Part shown: one piece after another, positions 12,782 to 24,744 of the stretch
Position numbering within the stretch: the stretch's first letter is position 1
How the letters are laid out: each line of letters opens with the position of its first letter
DNA from: Isoetes taiwanensis
Taxonomy: Eukaryota; Streptophyta; Lycopodiopsida; Isoetales; Isoetaceae
Direction: 5' to 3'
Length of the DNA stretch: 64,000 nucleotides
NCBI GenBank assembly: GCA_021234155.1
Contig: JAJEKV010000013.1
Span: forward strand, 17,365,616 to 17,429,615
The notes under the pieces: model-generated
Database searches by the model: none
The model's input: only the letters and a program-made list of their open reading frames with translations
What the model was told of the DNA's origin: nothing
Made by a program: the position numbers and the translations under genes

Positions 12782-14304
12782 CATTACTAGTTTTTCTATG
12801 GTTTTACATGAAACCACTAAAATAAAAAGTGATATCACTAGAATTAGGTTAATATGTTGAATAACCATTACTAGTTACATGAGTGTATTGGTGCTTATTT
12901 ATGGTTTATGTTCTAGTTTGTTGCCACTATTTGCCTTCATGGTTCTTTACATGGTAGTTTTGTTTGTTTGGCGGTTGATAATAGCGTTTTATTCTTGTGT
13001 TTTAGGTATGTGGTTTTAGTGTGTCTTAGATGTGGTATAGTTAATAGTATGGATCATAAAACCATTGGCGAAATTTGTTTTCATTGAATGTGCAATTTAG
13101 TGTGGTTTTCAAAGTTTGCCTATATTTTTTCTTAGGAATCAATGTTCTTCCAAAGCCGCAATATGCCACGTTTCTATAAAAATGTTATAGGCTAAATGGT
13201 AACAATTTAGCTAACAAAATAGTAAGAGCTTACATCTTTGTATTAGGATAAATCAAAATTGCTTTGGAGCAATGTATTACTATTAAGTAAGGCGTACGCA
13301 ACTTGAAAATCATTGCCACTCCGAGTGCATAATTATTGTGGGTTTCTCCATCAAAACATTTAGTAGCTATCATTGGTTTCTATAACAAACAGAAGAAAGG
13401 CTCATTGGACATCAATCATTGGTTTTAAAAACAAAAACATAATATATATATGCAAGTCTATCCACCGTACTAATGCAAACTTTATATCAAAACACCAAAT
13501 GTTGTTTTATTTAAAGCAACATATGTGTATAAAAAATTCATGATTGGTTTATTAAGTTCAAAAGCGGGTAGTATTCCATTTTCCCCGAGACAAAATGACC
13601 TTACCCTTATTATTTTTTGAGTAGCATAACACATTGTATTATTTTACTAGAGGGTGCAAACAAATTTGTAAAAGCAAAATTGGGCCAGGTGCAAGATTAT
13701 GCACTTTGCAATGTTTTACGCAGCACAAATAAAATCCATGATATGACCCGTGTGAATAGACCACATGCTCTTATTTCCACTTTTGCAATATTGATTCTTG
13801 CATCAAATTGTGTAGTGTAGAAAAAGCCAAAAGGAACTTTTATGGGAGAAATCTTGAAGCGGAATCTAGTGTATACCAAAAAAAATCTGAAATAGGCCGC
13901 GTGGCTCACGATTATTTCCACTGCTTGTGCATATCACTTACCGTCACCATTGATCCCGAATCACTTTATTTCTTTACAACCCCTTGAAAAGCGGTTGCAA
14001 TAAATAACGGAACCTTTTCTAAATATGTAATCTGTCCTAAAATAGAATTTTTTTTGAAATGCTCACTGAATAGCCATTTTGTGCTTCTCTCTTAAAATAA
14101 GCCACAAATTGCTCCCTTACAAAAAAGATAACCTCTAAGAGTCAATGTAATGCGGTGCAAATGCAAAAAAATGACAAAACATAGAACTCTCAAGTGGGAT
14201 GAGGCTACGCAAAATGAGACAAACAACAAAAAGCATGCTAAAATCTGGTATTGTGGATCGGTGGCATTCAAAGAAAAAATGAATAGAATAGAATGGGAAT
14301 AGAA

Positions 14305-15350
14305 TAGACTATTTAGTGGAACCAAACTCAAAGCTCAATTAAGGCCTCAAAATCTTGTTGTAGTCATATGACATCAGAAAAAAGAAAAAGACCTATTTAG
14401 TGGAACCAAACTCAAAACTCAATTAAAGCCTCAAATGCAGCCCCATGAATCATATGACATCAAACAAGAAATGCTGGAAATGTTTTGAAAGTCCATACCT
14501 CCATGCATCGACAATGGCAGATATCTCGAAAATGTTGTAGAAATCCGCTAAAAGTAGTCACGAATCAAACAAAACTTTTCGATACAAGAACAAAAGGACA
14601 AAAGAACATAAAGACATGCAAGTTGCAGTTCTTCTTCTTTTAAATGATATCGTATTATGAGTCTAGAACTTCCTACACAAACAAGAAAACCAAAGATGTT
14701 AAAAACGTCGGCGAGGAAATTTTTACAAAGCGATTGAAAATTTCTAGAAGAAAAAGAATAGCTTGCGGAATCTGAAGCTGATGAATCGCGAGGATTGCTT
14801 GTGCGGACATGACGTGCATATCTCTTGACATTGTATGGTGCTTCTTGACCTAAAATAACAAAGTGCGACAATTGGGCTCTTTGCCAAAGCGTCCCTCGCT
14901 GCCGTATTCACGGATGCCAAAACCATATATCACTTTGGAAATGTTGTAAAATCAGCTAAAGCGGTCACTAATCAAAACAAAACTTTCGGCCTTAAGAACA
15001 AGGGACAAGAACAAAGAACATAAAGAACATGCAAGTTCTGAGTTCTTCTTCTAACTCATATCGCGATAATAATAAACATTGTGATTCTAGAACTTCCCTG
15101 AAACAAAAAGCGAAAGGTGTAGAAAATTTTGAAGCGAAATTTTTACAAATGATTGAAAAATTCACGGAAGCGAAATACAACTAATCTGGCTGATAGCGAT
15201 ATGAGGATTGCTTGTCTTTGGACATGATATGCATATCTCTTGACATTGGCCACCGGCGCTTCTTGACCTAAAGTAACAAAACCGCATCAATTCGACTCTT
15301 TGCCATATAGATCCCTTACTACCATATTTGCCAATGCCAAAACCATATCG
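14305..15350. repeat. Local tandem duplications (about 85 bp and about 410 bp)
   Basis: A segment with TTTAGTGGAACCAAACTCAA occurs at about 14310 and again at about 14395. A longer unit then occurs twice, about 14530-14935 and 14940-15350; both copies hold a CATATCTCTTGACATTG block, a CTTCTTGACCTAAA block and a CAAAACCATAT block in the same order and spacing. On the minus strand each copy has an exon-like open frame bounded by splice-like dinucleotides, but I recognise no protein. The copies have diverged, so the duplication is not recent. Confidence 0.6.
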
Positions 15351-16629
15351 CATATGAGGGGAAAGAAAGCATTAAAGGAGAAAAAGAACCTTGGGGATGA
15401 AAGACCAAGAAGGAGAAAGAAGGGCAAATGAATAAATGATTTTTCTTGGTTGATGGCGAAAAAATTAAGTTAAATGAGTTATCATCATTACATGAAAAAA
15501 AAAATTGTCTAATGTTATCTGGGTTATGCAATTTTTATGTAAAATAGTTCTAATATTATTATTTTTTAAAATTTCCATCCATTTCTAGACTAGGTATTAG
15601 ATAATGCAGAGGAGGGAGAAAATTCCGCCACAAAAAATTGTCAAAGCGACGCCGCCAAAAGGCATGATACCCAGGTGGCAAAAGGCGTTGCATCGCCGTC
15701 TAGAGGCACCACCAAGACATTTTGGTGGCGAATTTTTGACCTCTGTGCATTCATAAATGTAATGAATTTTACCTTCAGATTATAAATGAGATGATTTCTT
15801 CTTGTAAAGTCGCGTTGAGGCATTAAACCTTATCTGCGGCCACGATGCCGGATGTGTATATTTTTCTTTTGTTGATTTCGCATGCGGTGCTTGCTGGTCT
15901 ACATTCGGCTTTCTTACTCTCTACATTAAAATTTTGTTGGCCCACTACTGCAGCCATTACTGAAAATAGGATCTCTTAAGTCCCGCGTGGCGGCAATCTC
16001 GGTTGAATCTTGACCCCTACTTGAACTTTCACATTAATGGAATCATGGTTGCTGGTTTGACTGCACTGGAATCAAGCCCAACGGGCCATTCCCTTATACG
16101 ATGGGTCTGTCAGGATCTGGAGATCTGTTGCATAACTTGTACATGTTCGGCAGTAGGTCTGTTTTCCATAATATGGAGCACTGATTACTTATTGTGAATG
16201 ACAGCGGTGACATGATGGATCATCGTTCGAGCAAGCTGCTTCAATGGAAGATTGATACGCATATTGAAAAATAGAGGATAAAGGCTTCCATTCATTCCCT
16301 AATCGAGATGTATGTATTAGTCAAAAATATAAATGATGCTTTCTTGAGTTTTGTGTTTTGGGACCTTGAAAGCTTCAACCAAAATAGGGATCTGGAGAGA
16401 TTTGAAAAAGCTTGAGGGGGATGCTTCGAAGGCTAAAAGCTTCAAAGGAGAAATAGAAGATGTAAAAGCAAAGGAAAACTGAAAAGCTTCCAAGAAAAAT
16501 AGGGGGATCAAAGGTTGGGCAAGGAACTTAGTGGTCTTTGCTTTCCGTGGAAACACGGAACCTCTTTTTTCTTATATAAAAGCGATAATTTGAAGGTAAC
16601 ATTTATCATATATACATAAAAGCAAAATT

Positions 16630-16960
16630 ACCCGGCATTATCGTTGTGATACTTAACTAGAAAACGGTATCGGTGTTGTTGGGCATAAGTTAAGAGTTGT
16701 AAATGATCTGGCTGGAGCGATTGTTAAATTAATTCCACATTTACAAAGTTACACAATGAAGACCATCGACCACCTTTCCCCTTTCCCCTTCGTTCCTCCA
16801 TACTATCCCATTTTAATCCTTCCCTACTTTTCCTTTTTTATTTTTTCCTTTTACCTTTTCCATTTCCCATTTTTTCCTTTTTTGTATCTCATTTCCCCCA
16901 TTTCCCTTTTTCATTAGCTCATTTTCCCTTTTTCTTTGCCATTTTTCTATTTTTACGTTG
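16630..16960 (+). repeat. Dispersed repeat with a short polypyrimidine tract (copy 1)
   Basis: The sequence from TGTTGGGCATAAGTTAAG through GGAGCGATTGTTAAAT to the C/T-rich tract at about 16780-16950 is homologous to 46660-46830, where the same module precedes a 1.4-kb polypyrimidine tract. Here the tract is under 200 bp. The palindromic GCCCAGC-GC-TGGGC core seen in copy 2 is decayed here. Confidence 0.6.
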
Positions 16961-17240
16961 TTGTGCTTTTGCTTAGAAACTTGTATACCATACATAAGCA
17001 CACACCTATTGTCTACCTTCACAGACGCATCTAAAACTACAAGAACCCTAAAAACCTTAAGCCTAGGCGTAAATCTTGGCCGGATCGGTTATTGGCATCA
17101 AATGGCTGTTGTTGGATCACTTTGGTTGAGGCAGCACATGCTAAAACTTTATAATACATACACGAAGATAAGGACGACAAAGTAACTTTGATTTGTTATC
17201 ACGGTAAGCTACCGGGTAAATGGAGATTTATTTTCCATAA

Positions 17241-18006
17241 GGGAAATTACCAAAATAACCTTAATTGTTAGCTTAATTCCCAAAGCCCTTAGTATTTTTA
17301 AAATTCTCAAAATGCCCAAATAACCCTTTTGTATTTTAAAAATCATTAAAAAAGCATGTTTTACACCATAGATGATCATTCTTCACGGTATATAAGCATG
17401 TCATTCCAATGGTAGGAAATATTCGAAGACAACTAGCTCAACGCCTTTGCAAGAATGGTATCGAAGGAGAAGCTTTGTCGCATCTTGTGGAGAAAGCCGC
17501 AACGCTCTAGTGAAAGATGCTCTCAACGACCGCGTTAAACGCCAATTTTAAATCGAGCTGAAGGTACTTTGTACTTCCTTCCTCATGCACTTTGAAGCGT
17601 AAAGTCCCGTACGATCGGTTGTTTAATATTGAGTCTAAAAAGATGTTTGTGCTTGGAGTGGCAAATGTTAGAATTTTCTTGTGGTCATGTAGTTGTTCTA
17701 TTTCTTTTTGGGCGACAAATGTTTAAAGCTTTATCCCCATCTAGGTTGCAGAAATCCTATTTGACATTTCCGTTGTATATTTTTGTCATAATGAGATGTT
17801 CTGAAATTTATTTTTCAAATTATTGTCATGTATGAGAAACACTTCCCTTTTAAAAAATAATAGTCTATAGTAAAAACGTGCTTTTTTAAAAACAAAGGGC
17901 TATTTGGGAAAATACTTAAGAATTAAGAGCATTTTGAGAATTTCAAAAATATCAAGGGCTTTTTGGGAATTAAGTGAACAATTAAGGTTATTTTGGTAAA
18001 TTTCCC
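17241..18006. mobile_element. Mutator-like MITE with long terminal inverted repeats
   Basis: The 766-bp element starts GGGAAATTACCAAAATAACC and ends with the near-exact complement. The inverted repeats extend about 120-130 bp with small indels. Perfect 9-bp target duplications TTTCCATAA lie directly outside (17232-17240 and 18007-18015). Long TIRs plus a 9-bp TSD are the mark of MULEs. The interior has no transposase motif I recognise; an open frame at 17629-17835 (68 aa) has none. It is therefore a non-autonomous MULE derivative. Confidence 0.88.
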
Positions 18007-18429
18007 TTTCCATAAATAAGCTATCTTGCTACCAAAGGTAGCTAATTTCACTTTTTCCATAAACATACTTCATCGTTTAGGCATATACGCCTACCTCTTT
18101 ATAAAAAATGTCTTGTTCTCATGGTAGATTGAACAAAGTCACCGGGATGAGACATGTTCCACGAAGAATAAATAAGACTTAAGATATTGTTAAGGAGAAT
18201 TCCAAATATACCCCTCAAGTTTGTAATTATTCCAAGATTATCCTTAAAAAGATAACCTAGCACTATTCACGGTTATAAGATGTCTCTTTTTTTAAGCATA
18301 TGAAACAAACTTTACAAATAAGATGCATTTACAAAGATGAATAAAACTTACATATCCCTTTAATGATATAACATTTTCATATCTAGCTAGACTTCTTTCT
18401 TTGATACAACATAGAGAAGCAAAGATACT

Positions 18430-19330
18430 TCTATTCTATTCTATTCTATAGGCAAGGTTGGTTTCTATCACTAGCACCTTCATGCCAGTATTTGGCAATG
18501 ATGTTCTTTCTATCTTTTAAAAATTTTAAAAAGGATATGGTGGTTCAAATTTGGCTATGCAGATGATGTCTTTCTTCTATCTCATAGCTACATGTAGGCA
18601 ATAAACTGGATAGATATGCAACAATGAATCTATACTTTTTGTACATTTTTTAGTATGCATGTCAATCTATTTACATAATTTTAGTTGTTGCTAGGCATAC
18701 AATTTCAAATTTGTATTATAAAGGCAAGAATGTTGGGGTGGTAAGAACTTATAAAATACTTGTATTAGTCGTGACCAATGCATTTTAGAATAGTTATTGG
18801 TCTCTCACCCAACATTCATTAGATGAAGTAGATAAAATGAGGATGTGTTGTGATTATGGAGCCCTATAAGATGGAAAGATTGCAGATTACCCATTCTTTT
18901 GAATACCCTTGATTTCTAGACACAAAAAACTATTCAATTGAGAAAGATTTAACTTGTCAACTATTAAAGTGTTAATCCTTGCATAATTGGCGCGTGAGTG
19001 ATATAACATATTGGAATAGCCTTTTTAAACCTCTGATAGAGAACTCTATGTGGATGCATCTCCAAAACTTAGATAAAAGGGTTAATTTGCTTTTAGCAAT
19101 TTGAAAAAGCCTTTGAACCCTTAAACCTCCAAGGCTTATCACAATGAAGAATGCAAAATTGACATATATCTGGAAGCCAGCTAAAATGTCTAATCTACTC
19201 TTAGTAGCAAGTTGTGTATAATCCTAATGAGTTAATTCCCGTATAATGAGAATGCTTACAACAACAAATTACTTGAGTTAGGGATATTGGAGAAGAAGTA
19301 TTAAATCGAATTGAAAAGAGGAATATAAAT
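18430..19330 (+). pseudogene. LINE reverse transcriptase fragment and debris
   Basis: At about 18535-18585 the plus strand encodes YADDVFLLS, the palm motif of a non-LTR reverse transcriptase, and about 90 nt later a stretch resembling the following FC-MHVNL block. Frames around it are broken, so this is an old fragment. A (CTATT)n run lies just before it (18430-18449). I see nothing else assignable up to 19330. Confidence 0.55.
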
Positions 19331-19494
19331 ATCAATGCCAAGTTAGCTCATTCAAACATTGAGTTTGAGTTTGAGCATTTGATGAATTCTTTTAGAAAGG
19401 AAATGGTTGATGAAATGGTATCAGTTGAAATGACCATAAATCAATTGTACCTATAGAGTAATAATGGTGAGATATGCCTGGTTTCCAATGGACG

Positions 19495-19540
19495 TTAAAG
19501 TCATCGTCGTCGTCCTCCTCCTCCTCCTCCCCCTCCTCCA
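19495..19540. repeat. TCG/TCC trinucleotide microsatellite
   Basis: A run of CGTCGTCGTCC then CTCCTCCTCC, ending in CCCCTCCTCC. It is a simple repeat only. Confidence 0.85.
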
Positions 19541-19882
19541 ATACCATGTTATTTACACTGATTAATATTGTGCAATATAAAACTAGTTTGCAAAATATGC
19601 CACAATTCTTAGAGCGATTTTAACAAGTTATTACTAGTTTTAATGAACCACTATAGCATATATAAAACCATCTCAATAAAGCGTAACAATTTGTCAAACC
19701 ACTATAGCATTGATAACCAGCATTGATAACCATGTCACAAACCATTATCAATTTTGACAAACCACCATGACATGTGGTTTTTCTTTGTCAAACAAATTCA
19801 TGTCTAAAAAACCACATATATCATGGTTTTGAGATGATTTGATACTAGTTATATATGCTAGTTCATTTTTGGGGGCCTTGTG

Positions 19883-19945
19883 CCAGTTGAGGATGCTACT
19901 TGGGTGAAGAAGATAGACCTTGACAAGCATTATCCGGACTTCATG
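19883..19945 (+). pseudogene. Chromodomain-like tail of element A, right part
   Basis: One frame reads EDATWVKK, then HYPDF, which resembles the EDATWE and FP-F end of chromovirus chromodomains. It lies just outside the right edge of the inserted block. Only the family assignment is claimed. Confidence 0.5.
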
Positions 19946-20631
19946 CGGGAATCTCAAGGTCAAGACCATCAACGATGCTATCAACCCCAAAAAGGGCCGT
20001 AAGCTTGGAAGCTTGATTGCCAAGAGTAGTGATCTAGAGGGGTAGATGCATCGTAAATAATAATAGTTACCGATGATGAGATCACTTTGTGTTCTCTAGG
20101 ACGTGGTGTACTGCCAATGTTGACACGACCACGACTTGCTTGGAGAGCATATAGTTGATAGGCCGCGTTCATTTCGGCTACAATGGGAACTTGACCATTC
20201 CCTATGCTGCAGTGAATTGCAACCCTTACACATGATAGGTTTCCTGGTAGATAGAGTTTTCTTTTATTATTAGGGGGTGGTCCCTTCAACCACAATCTAA
20301 TTATATATAATTGATATATCGACATGTGCGGTGCTGAGCAAAGATTGACCTTGCCCATGTTAGAGGGTTGCTGATGGCCCGAACTCTTCAGTTTTATTTT
20401 GTCTACATGTTTTGTTTCTTGTTACTCGCATTTTGATATTGGACTTAGGTCCTTCAACTTTTGGTTATCATAATCATGTGAAAATGCACCTTCGTGCTTA
20501 AACTATTTTCAACTTTAAAGTTTAATATATTACCTTCGGAAATAAGGGATTCCCTTCCTTCATAATGTCATATCCTATAAGTGTATCTAACCCTAATGCT
20601 GAGGACATCATTAATTCTAACGAGGGGAGAA
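19946..20631 (+). other. Element A 3' untranslated region ending in a polypurine tract
   Basis: No coding motif is seen. The last bases before the 3' LTR, AGGGGAGAA (20623-20631), are a typical plus-strand priming purine tract, directly followed by TGTGACG. An antisense open frame of 125 codons (19981-20358) has no recognisable motif. Confidence 0.7.
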
Positions 20632-22246
20632 TGTGACGTTCCAAGTATTTATACAGTATATGTATAAATACATTGACACGTCACCCAGTATAGATACGCC
20701 ACCATGGGGTATGGTAACCTAGGGGGTTGACCTAAAAGGGATTTAATTAGCTATGTTAATTAAAATCATTAAGGATAATAACCTATGATTAAGGAAATTA
20801 ATAATTAAGAAGGATAATTAAGCCAATTATGGTTTGGGAAGGCGCCAGCCAACATGGTGACTACTATTTGGATCCAATTAGGTGGATCACCACCCCAGAC
20901 GCCTAAAATCGAACCTGTTGAGCCTAAGGAGCAGCTTGAGCCTAAAGCACTCAAGTCGACCTCACCAAAATCAATGAACAACCACTAGCCGTTGTTGCCG
21001 CCCTACCCACAAAGACTATGGAAGCACCCCATGATAATCTGCCCAAAATTCAAACACCAAGTTAGTAGTAGATTAGCTTGTGAATTGTAGGATAGTACTT
21101 CAAGACTTCTTTGTTGATCGCTTTTGTTGAGATTAATCCTTCTCTCGTAAGTAGGATTACATTTCAATTATGAATGGTGCTCATAAAGGAATTGGTTGAT
21201 GTATCTATGAAGTATTTCGGGTAGCTTCCATTAAAACAGGACTTAAAGGGGGGTAGAGATCTCCGAGCTCATGTATGATAAGATGCCCTAGATAGAGCCC
21301 CCCGTAATATTCCCATTAGATGCGGCCTGTGTGCAAGAGACCACCGGGTCGTAGACGCTATGGTCTGGCTTAGCACCAGAAAAGGGACACAGTGGTGAAG
21401 TGGGGGTGGGGTCTTGCACGAACATAAAAGGCTCCTGAGACTCCTACAGTGGAGGCTAGACCTCGAGCAGCCGGTCACGAGGGGGGGGTATGGGTCCGAC
21501 ACTCCCCGGGTGTAGAGATGTGATCCGTGATGGAGCATCTTGCACTTTGAGTAGATTTAGGGTGAGTAAGTTGGGTACGGATGGATGGGTCGCCCGATGC
21601 GGCATGTATTCTCTAGCTCACCCATGGAACCACTGTGATCTTGGAAGGGGACGCTTCCCTGACCTGCCTCATCGGACCGGGGCGTCATGAACCCTGGAGT
21701 AGACTCATAAAGGGTGATACCTTGAGTCTGCGTATCCGGAAGGCTATAGCGAAGCCATAGCGTGAATCGACCCATCTGCAAGGTGTGCACAGGAGGGGCG
21801 GATGGAGTGGACAACCCTAGCCGATGTTCTATGCCGCCCAACGCCATGCCAAGACTCCTGGTCTGCTGATCTCTTGAGGCCCAGCCGTCAGTCGATCCTC
21901 ACTGGAGTCTGAGCCGGGGTAGAACCTGAGGTTTGGGGTGTTTTCTTAGTTTAGATGCACATTCTTTGCCGTTGGTATTTGGATGGACGCGCCACCCTTC
22001 GTGGTGGATATTTATATATATATATGATTTATGCTGTGTGCTAACCCTTGTATTCATGCTTCCGCGACGTAGGAGCCCATCAAAGGCGTGGGCCAAATGA
22101 CACCTCCGTGCCCTTCACTCGAGCATCTCTACGTAGATGGCCCGGGTCAGACGGAGGGCCCTGCTCATGGCGAGATGGTCGCCATGGGAGGGGAAAGTCC
22201 CCGTATGTATACGGCCGGGGGTCGTATATATTCAGGGAGCGTCACA
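20632..22246 (+). repeat. 3' LTR of element A
   Basis: About 1.6 kb, starting TGTGACGTTCCAAG after the purine tract and ending GGAGCGTCACA. It is homologous to 2248-3817, with many small differences. U5 contains GGAGGGGCGGATGGAGTGG, shared with the LTR of element C (58535-58560), which shows that A and C belong to related families. Confidence 0.87.
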
Positions 22247-22310
22247 AGCCTGGGTGGGGGGTGCCCATAACCAATTGCTTGACCACTAGGCCACCATCGC
22301 GATGGATATC
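22247..22310 (-). repeat. Right half of the split SINE monomer
   Basis: GCCCATAACCAATTGCTTGACCACTAGGCC and the ATGGATATCTTTT tail match the second half of the monomers at 1711-2200. Together with the half at 2219-2247, this shows that element A entered the SINE array. Confidence 0.7.
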
Positions 22311-22974
22311 TTTTCCTATTATTACCTATTATTTTATTTTAAGAAGACATCGATAAGGGGAATCTTATGGTAATTGAACAGCAAGCCATGTATCATATGG
22401 GCATATAGTGGCTTCGTGCAAAAGATGCAGAGAACGTATTTTATTTGAAGCCTTGAAAGAATACTAACTCATCATCATTTTTTTTTTATATGGGCATTCC
22501 CGAAGGACCCTTACTGCAGACTGCAATTATCTAGTAGTTTTTATAGTTTACAAAGCAATGGATTTTTGCTCAAGCATTCCCCTTGGACGCTGGGTTATTT
22601 ATTTGTTTTTTTTATTGTGCAAAAGATGTAATCTTATGGCATTTAACCATTGGACTTATATATTTGCATCTCCTTTGTCCCCATAAGAATCCTCCAATTT
22701 ATAAACTCAATTAATGCAAAGATTAACAACTTCATTCTTGACCTTAACTTTTGATCTAATGAAAATGGCATTAGATGCAATGAAAAGATCTTTCAAGTGA
22801 TATATGGTTATGATATTTCTAGTAGTTTTTATAGTTTTTGCACTTTTCTAGCATTTTACCTCCCAAAAGAAAACAATCATTTTGCTCAAGCATTCCATTG
22901 CCACAAAATAGTGTTGGATGGGAGTTATAGTAGAAAAATGACTTGTTTTTATTGTGCATAATAATAAGGCACAA
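22311..22974. other. Unassigned sequence with a short internal duplication
   Basis: AT-rich, no gene seen. CTAGTAGTTTTTATAGTTT and a following TTTTGCTCAAGCATTCC block occur at about 22530-22590 and again at about 22818-22895. It may be the outer part of the antisense Copia fragment that follows. Confidence 0.4.
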
Positions 22975-24640
22975 TTACCATCTTATTGGCATAAAAAGCC
23001 GAACCCTTGGGACTTGAGATCTCAAATTACAAATGATGATGTTCTGATTAAGCCCTAATGTTGTTTTAGGAGATGGGTTGCTAGATTTAAAAAGCGACAA
23101 TATTGGTTTATTAGTATTCTTTAGGTATACGTCAATAATATGGCGATAGTGAAGGTAAATAAAAAGCATCAATATATTGTTAGATGGTCCATTTGAAAGA
23201 TACTTCCGTGCCATCTTATTTTTCAATGCAATCTTTAAATAAATGGCACGTTGATTCAAATTCTTATAAACAATAAACATTTACCTCTCTACTAAAATGA
23301 TCAATTAGAGTCATGAAATACCTTTTTCATGTAAGACTTGTTAGATTTCATAGTCCACACAAGCCCTGTAAACTAGATCCAAAGATGTCTTTGGCTTTGG
23401 TAAGAGATCTTTTGAAAGACAAACGCTTTGTTTGCCCAAAATGCAACCTCGCACACTTGAACTCCTCATCATTATTTTCAGTGGCATTAATTATTTCCTT
23501 CTTTGCTAACAGCTCAATGGTTTTCGAGTTGACATGACACATCCTATGGTGCCAAGTTTTAATTGTTTGAAATCCAACATGATTGATACTAGGCAGGAAA
23601 TGGTCACTGTGCAATAGTTCCCAACTCTTTTTCCCAGAAACATAACTTTATCATTTATTTAGAAAAACCTTACATTGCAACTTTTCAAATAGAACTTTAT
23701 AGCCTAGGTCCACCAGTTGAGAAATTGATATGAGATTTTCCACCAGGTCTAGTACACGAAGTACATTGTCGCATTAATGTTTTTCCTTCTAAATCAAACA
23801 ATTCTATTATGCCTATATCTTCTATCTCCTTAACATCTCCATTCCCTAGTTGAACATGTCCTTCCTTCCTTCCTTTGCAAGCTTTGAGAATAGTTAAGAG
23901 GTAGCTACTATTTTTTCGCTCATGAATCATTTTTATTTCTATTTAAGGAATGTACTTCGAAAGCCCTTACCTCCATATCTTCATTTTGTTCATCCTCTTT
24001 AGCACAAGTTTCTTCGGTAAGATTTACCGTTGTATTCCTCCTTGCACCTCCCCTTCCTCTGTTATCATGCCCTTTCTTATTTCTTGCAATTTTCTCTTTG
24101 GCTTTTCCTCTTGGCCATTGCCCTTTAGGACTTGGACAAATTGCTGCCACATGTCCTTTGCCTTCACAATTATAACACGCTATTTCCTTTCATGCCTTAG
24201 GATAGTCCGCCTTAACATGTCCATAACTATCACAATTAAAGCATGGCCCTACCTTCCTTTTGTTGTTAGTATAATTGTTTCTTTTAGCTTTATATTTTCC
24301 AGTATAAATAAAGTACCTCAAAGTTATCTTCATCATCATAACCTTTCCTGTTCAAATTCTATTCTTACCATTCTTATAGCATGCTCCTTTGAATCTACCA
24401 TATTCCTCAACAAATGTAGCACTATGAGCATTATAAAAGACTGCTCTTGATATTGCCAAGAGTTGGTACTCCTCATTGAGTATAACTCCAGCCCCTTCCA
24501 AGTCCATAATGATAGAGAAACTTTTCAAAAAAAACATTTATATTATCTCTATCATGTAGCTTTAATTCCCTCAATTGTTTTTCAAGCACATCAATCTGCT
24601 TAGCACTACTTACAGCACATGCATCCTGCTATGAAACCTT
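22975..24640 (-). pseudogene. Copia LTR element fragment (gag, protease, integrase start)
   Basis: Read on the minus strand, the parts appear in Copia order: gag-like sequence (about 24640-24250), two zinc knuckles of the C-x2-C-x4-H type (24240-24120; for example CYNCEGKGHVAAIC), a protease-region stretch (23930-23690), a GAG-pre-integrase domain with WHHRMCHVNSKT and the RLSFKRS block (23614-23350), and the beginning of an integrase core. There are no LTRs next to it and no RT, so it is a fragment. It is broken at several places. Confidence 0.8.
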
Positions 24641-24744
24641 ACATGTGAATCCTGCTGGATCTGTATAAACTGGATTTTTACTTTGTATGAGCATATGTAA
24701 TCTGTATAAGCAGGAACTTTATATAGAATTGGTCTATTTCCTCA

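Larger units (their letters stand above)
12517..19882. mobile_element. DNA-transposon-like block inserted in element A
   Basis: The block interrupts the chromodomain region. Its edges carry an inverted CCCCAAAAA (12519-12527) and TTTTTGGGG (19866-19874). Flanking it are CCACCTGAG (12508-12516) and CCAGTTGAG (19883-19891), which match at 7 of 9 positions and may be a decayed target duplication. Near both ends a GGTTTT/AAAACC motif recurs many times (about 12795-13100 and 19645-19830), like the subterminal repeats of hAT or CACTA transposons. I see no transposase. It may be a non-autonomous element or more than one element. The terminal repeat is too short to choose a superfamily. Confidence 0.5.
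2248..22246 (+). mobile_element. Element A: Ty3 (Gypsy) chromovirus-like LTR element, broken fossil
   Basis: The element has two related LTRs beginning TGTGACGTTCC and ending in GTCA(t)CA, a purine tract directly before the 3' LTR, and internal traces in the order gag, protease, RT, RNase H, integrase, chromodomain, which is the Ty3 order. It is old and broken at many places, and a DNA-transposon-like block of about 7.4 kb is inserted in it. The LTRs differ by many substitutions and indels, so it is clearly older than element B. It sits inside a SINE monomer whose halves flank it. I see no clean target-site duplication: the five bases on either side differ. The LTR is related to that of element C at the right end of the window. 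Confidence 0.85.

Noticed and set aside
2248-22246. A clean 5-bp target duplication for element A
   Set aside because: The bases on the two sides (GGTTT and AGCCT) differ. The insertion is inferred from the split SINE monomer instead.
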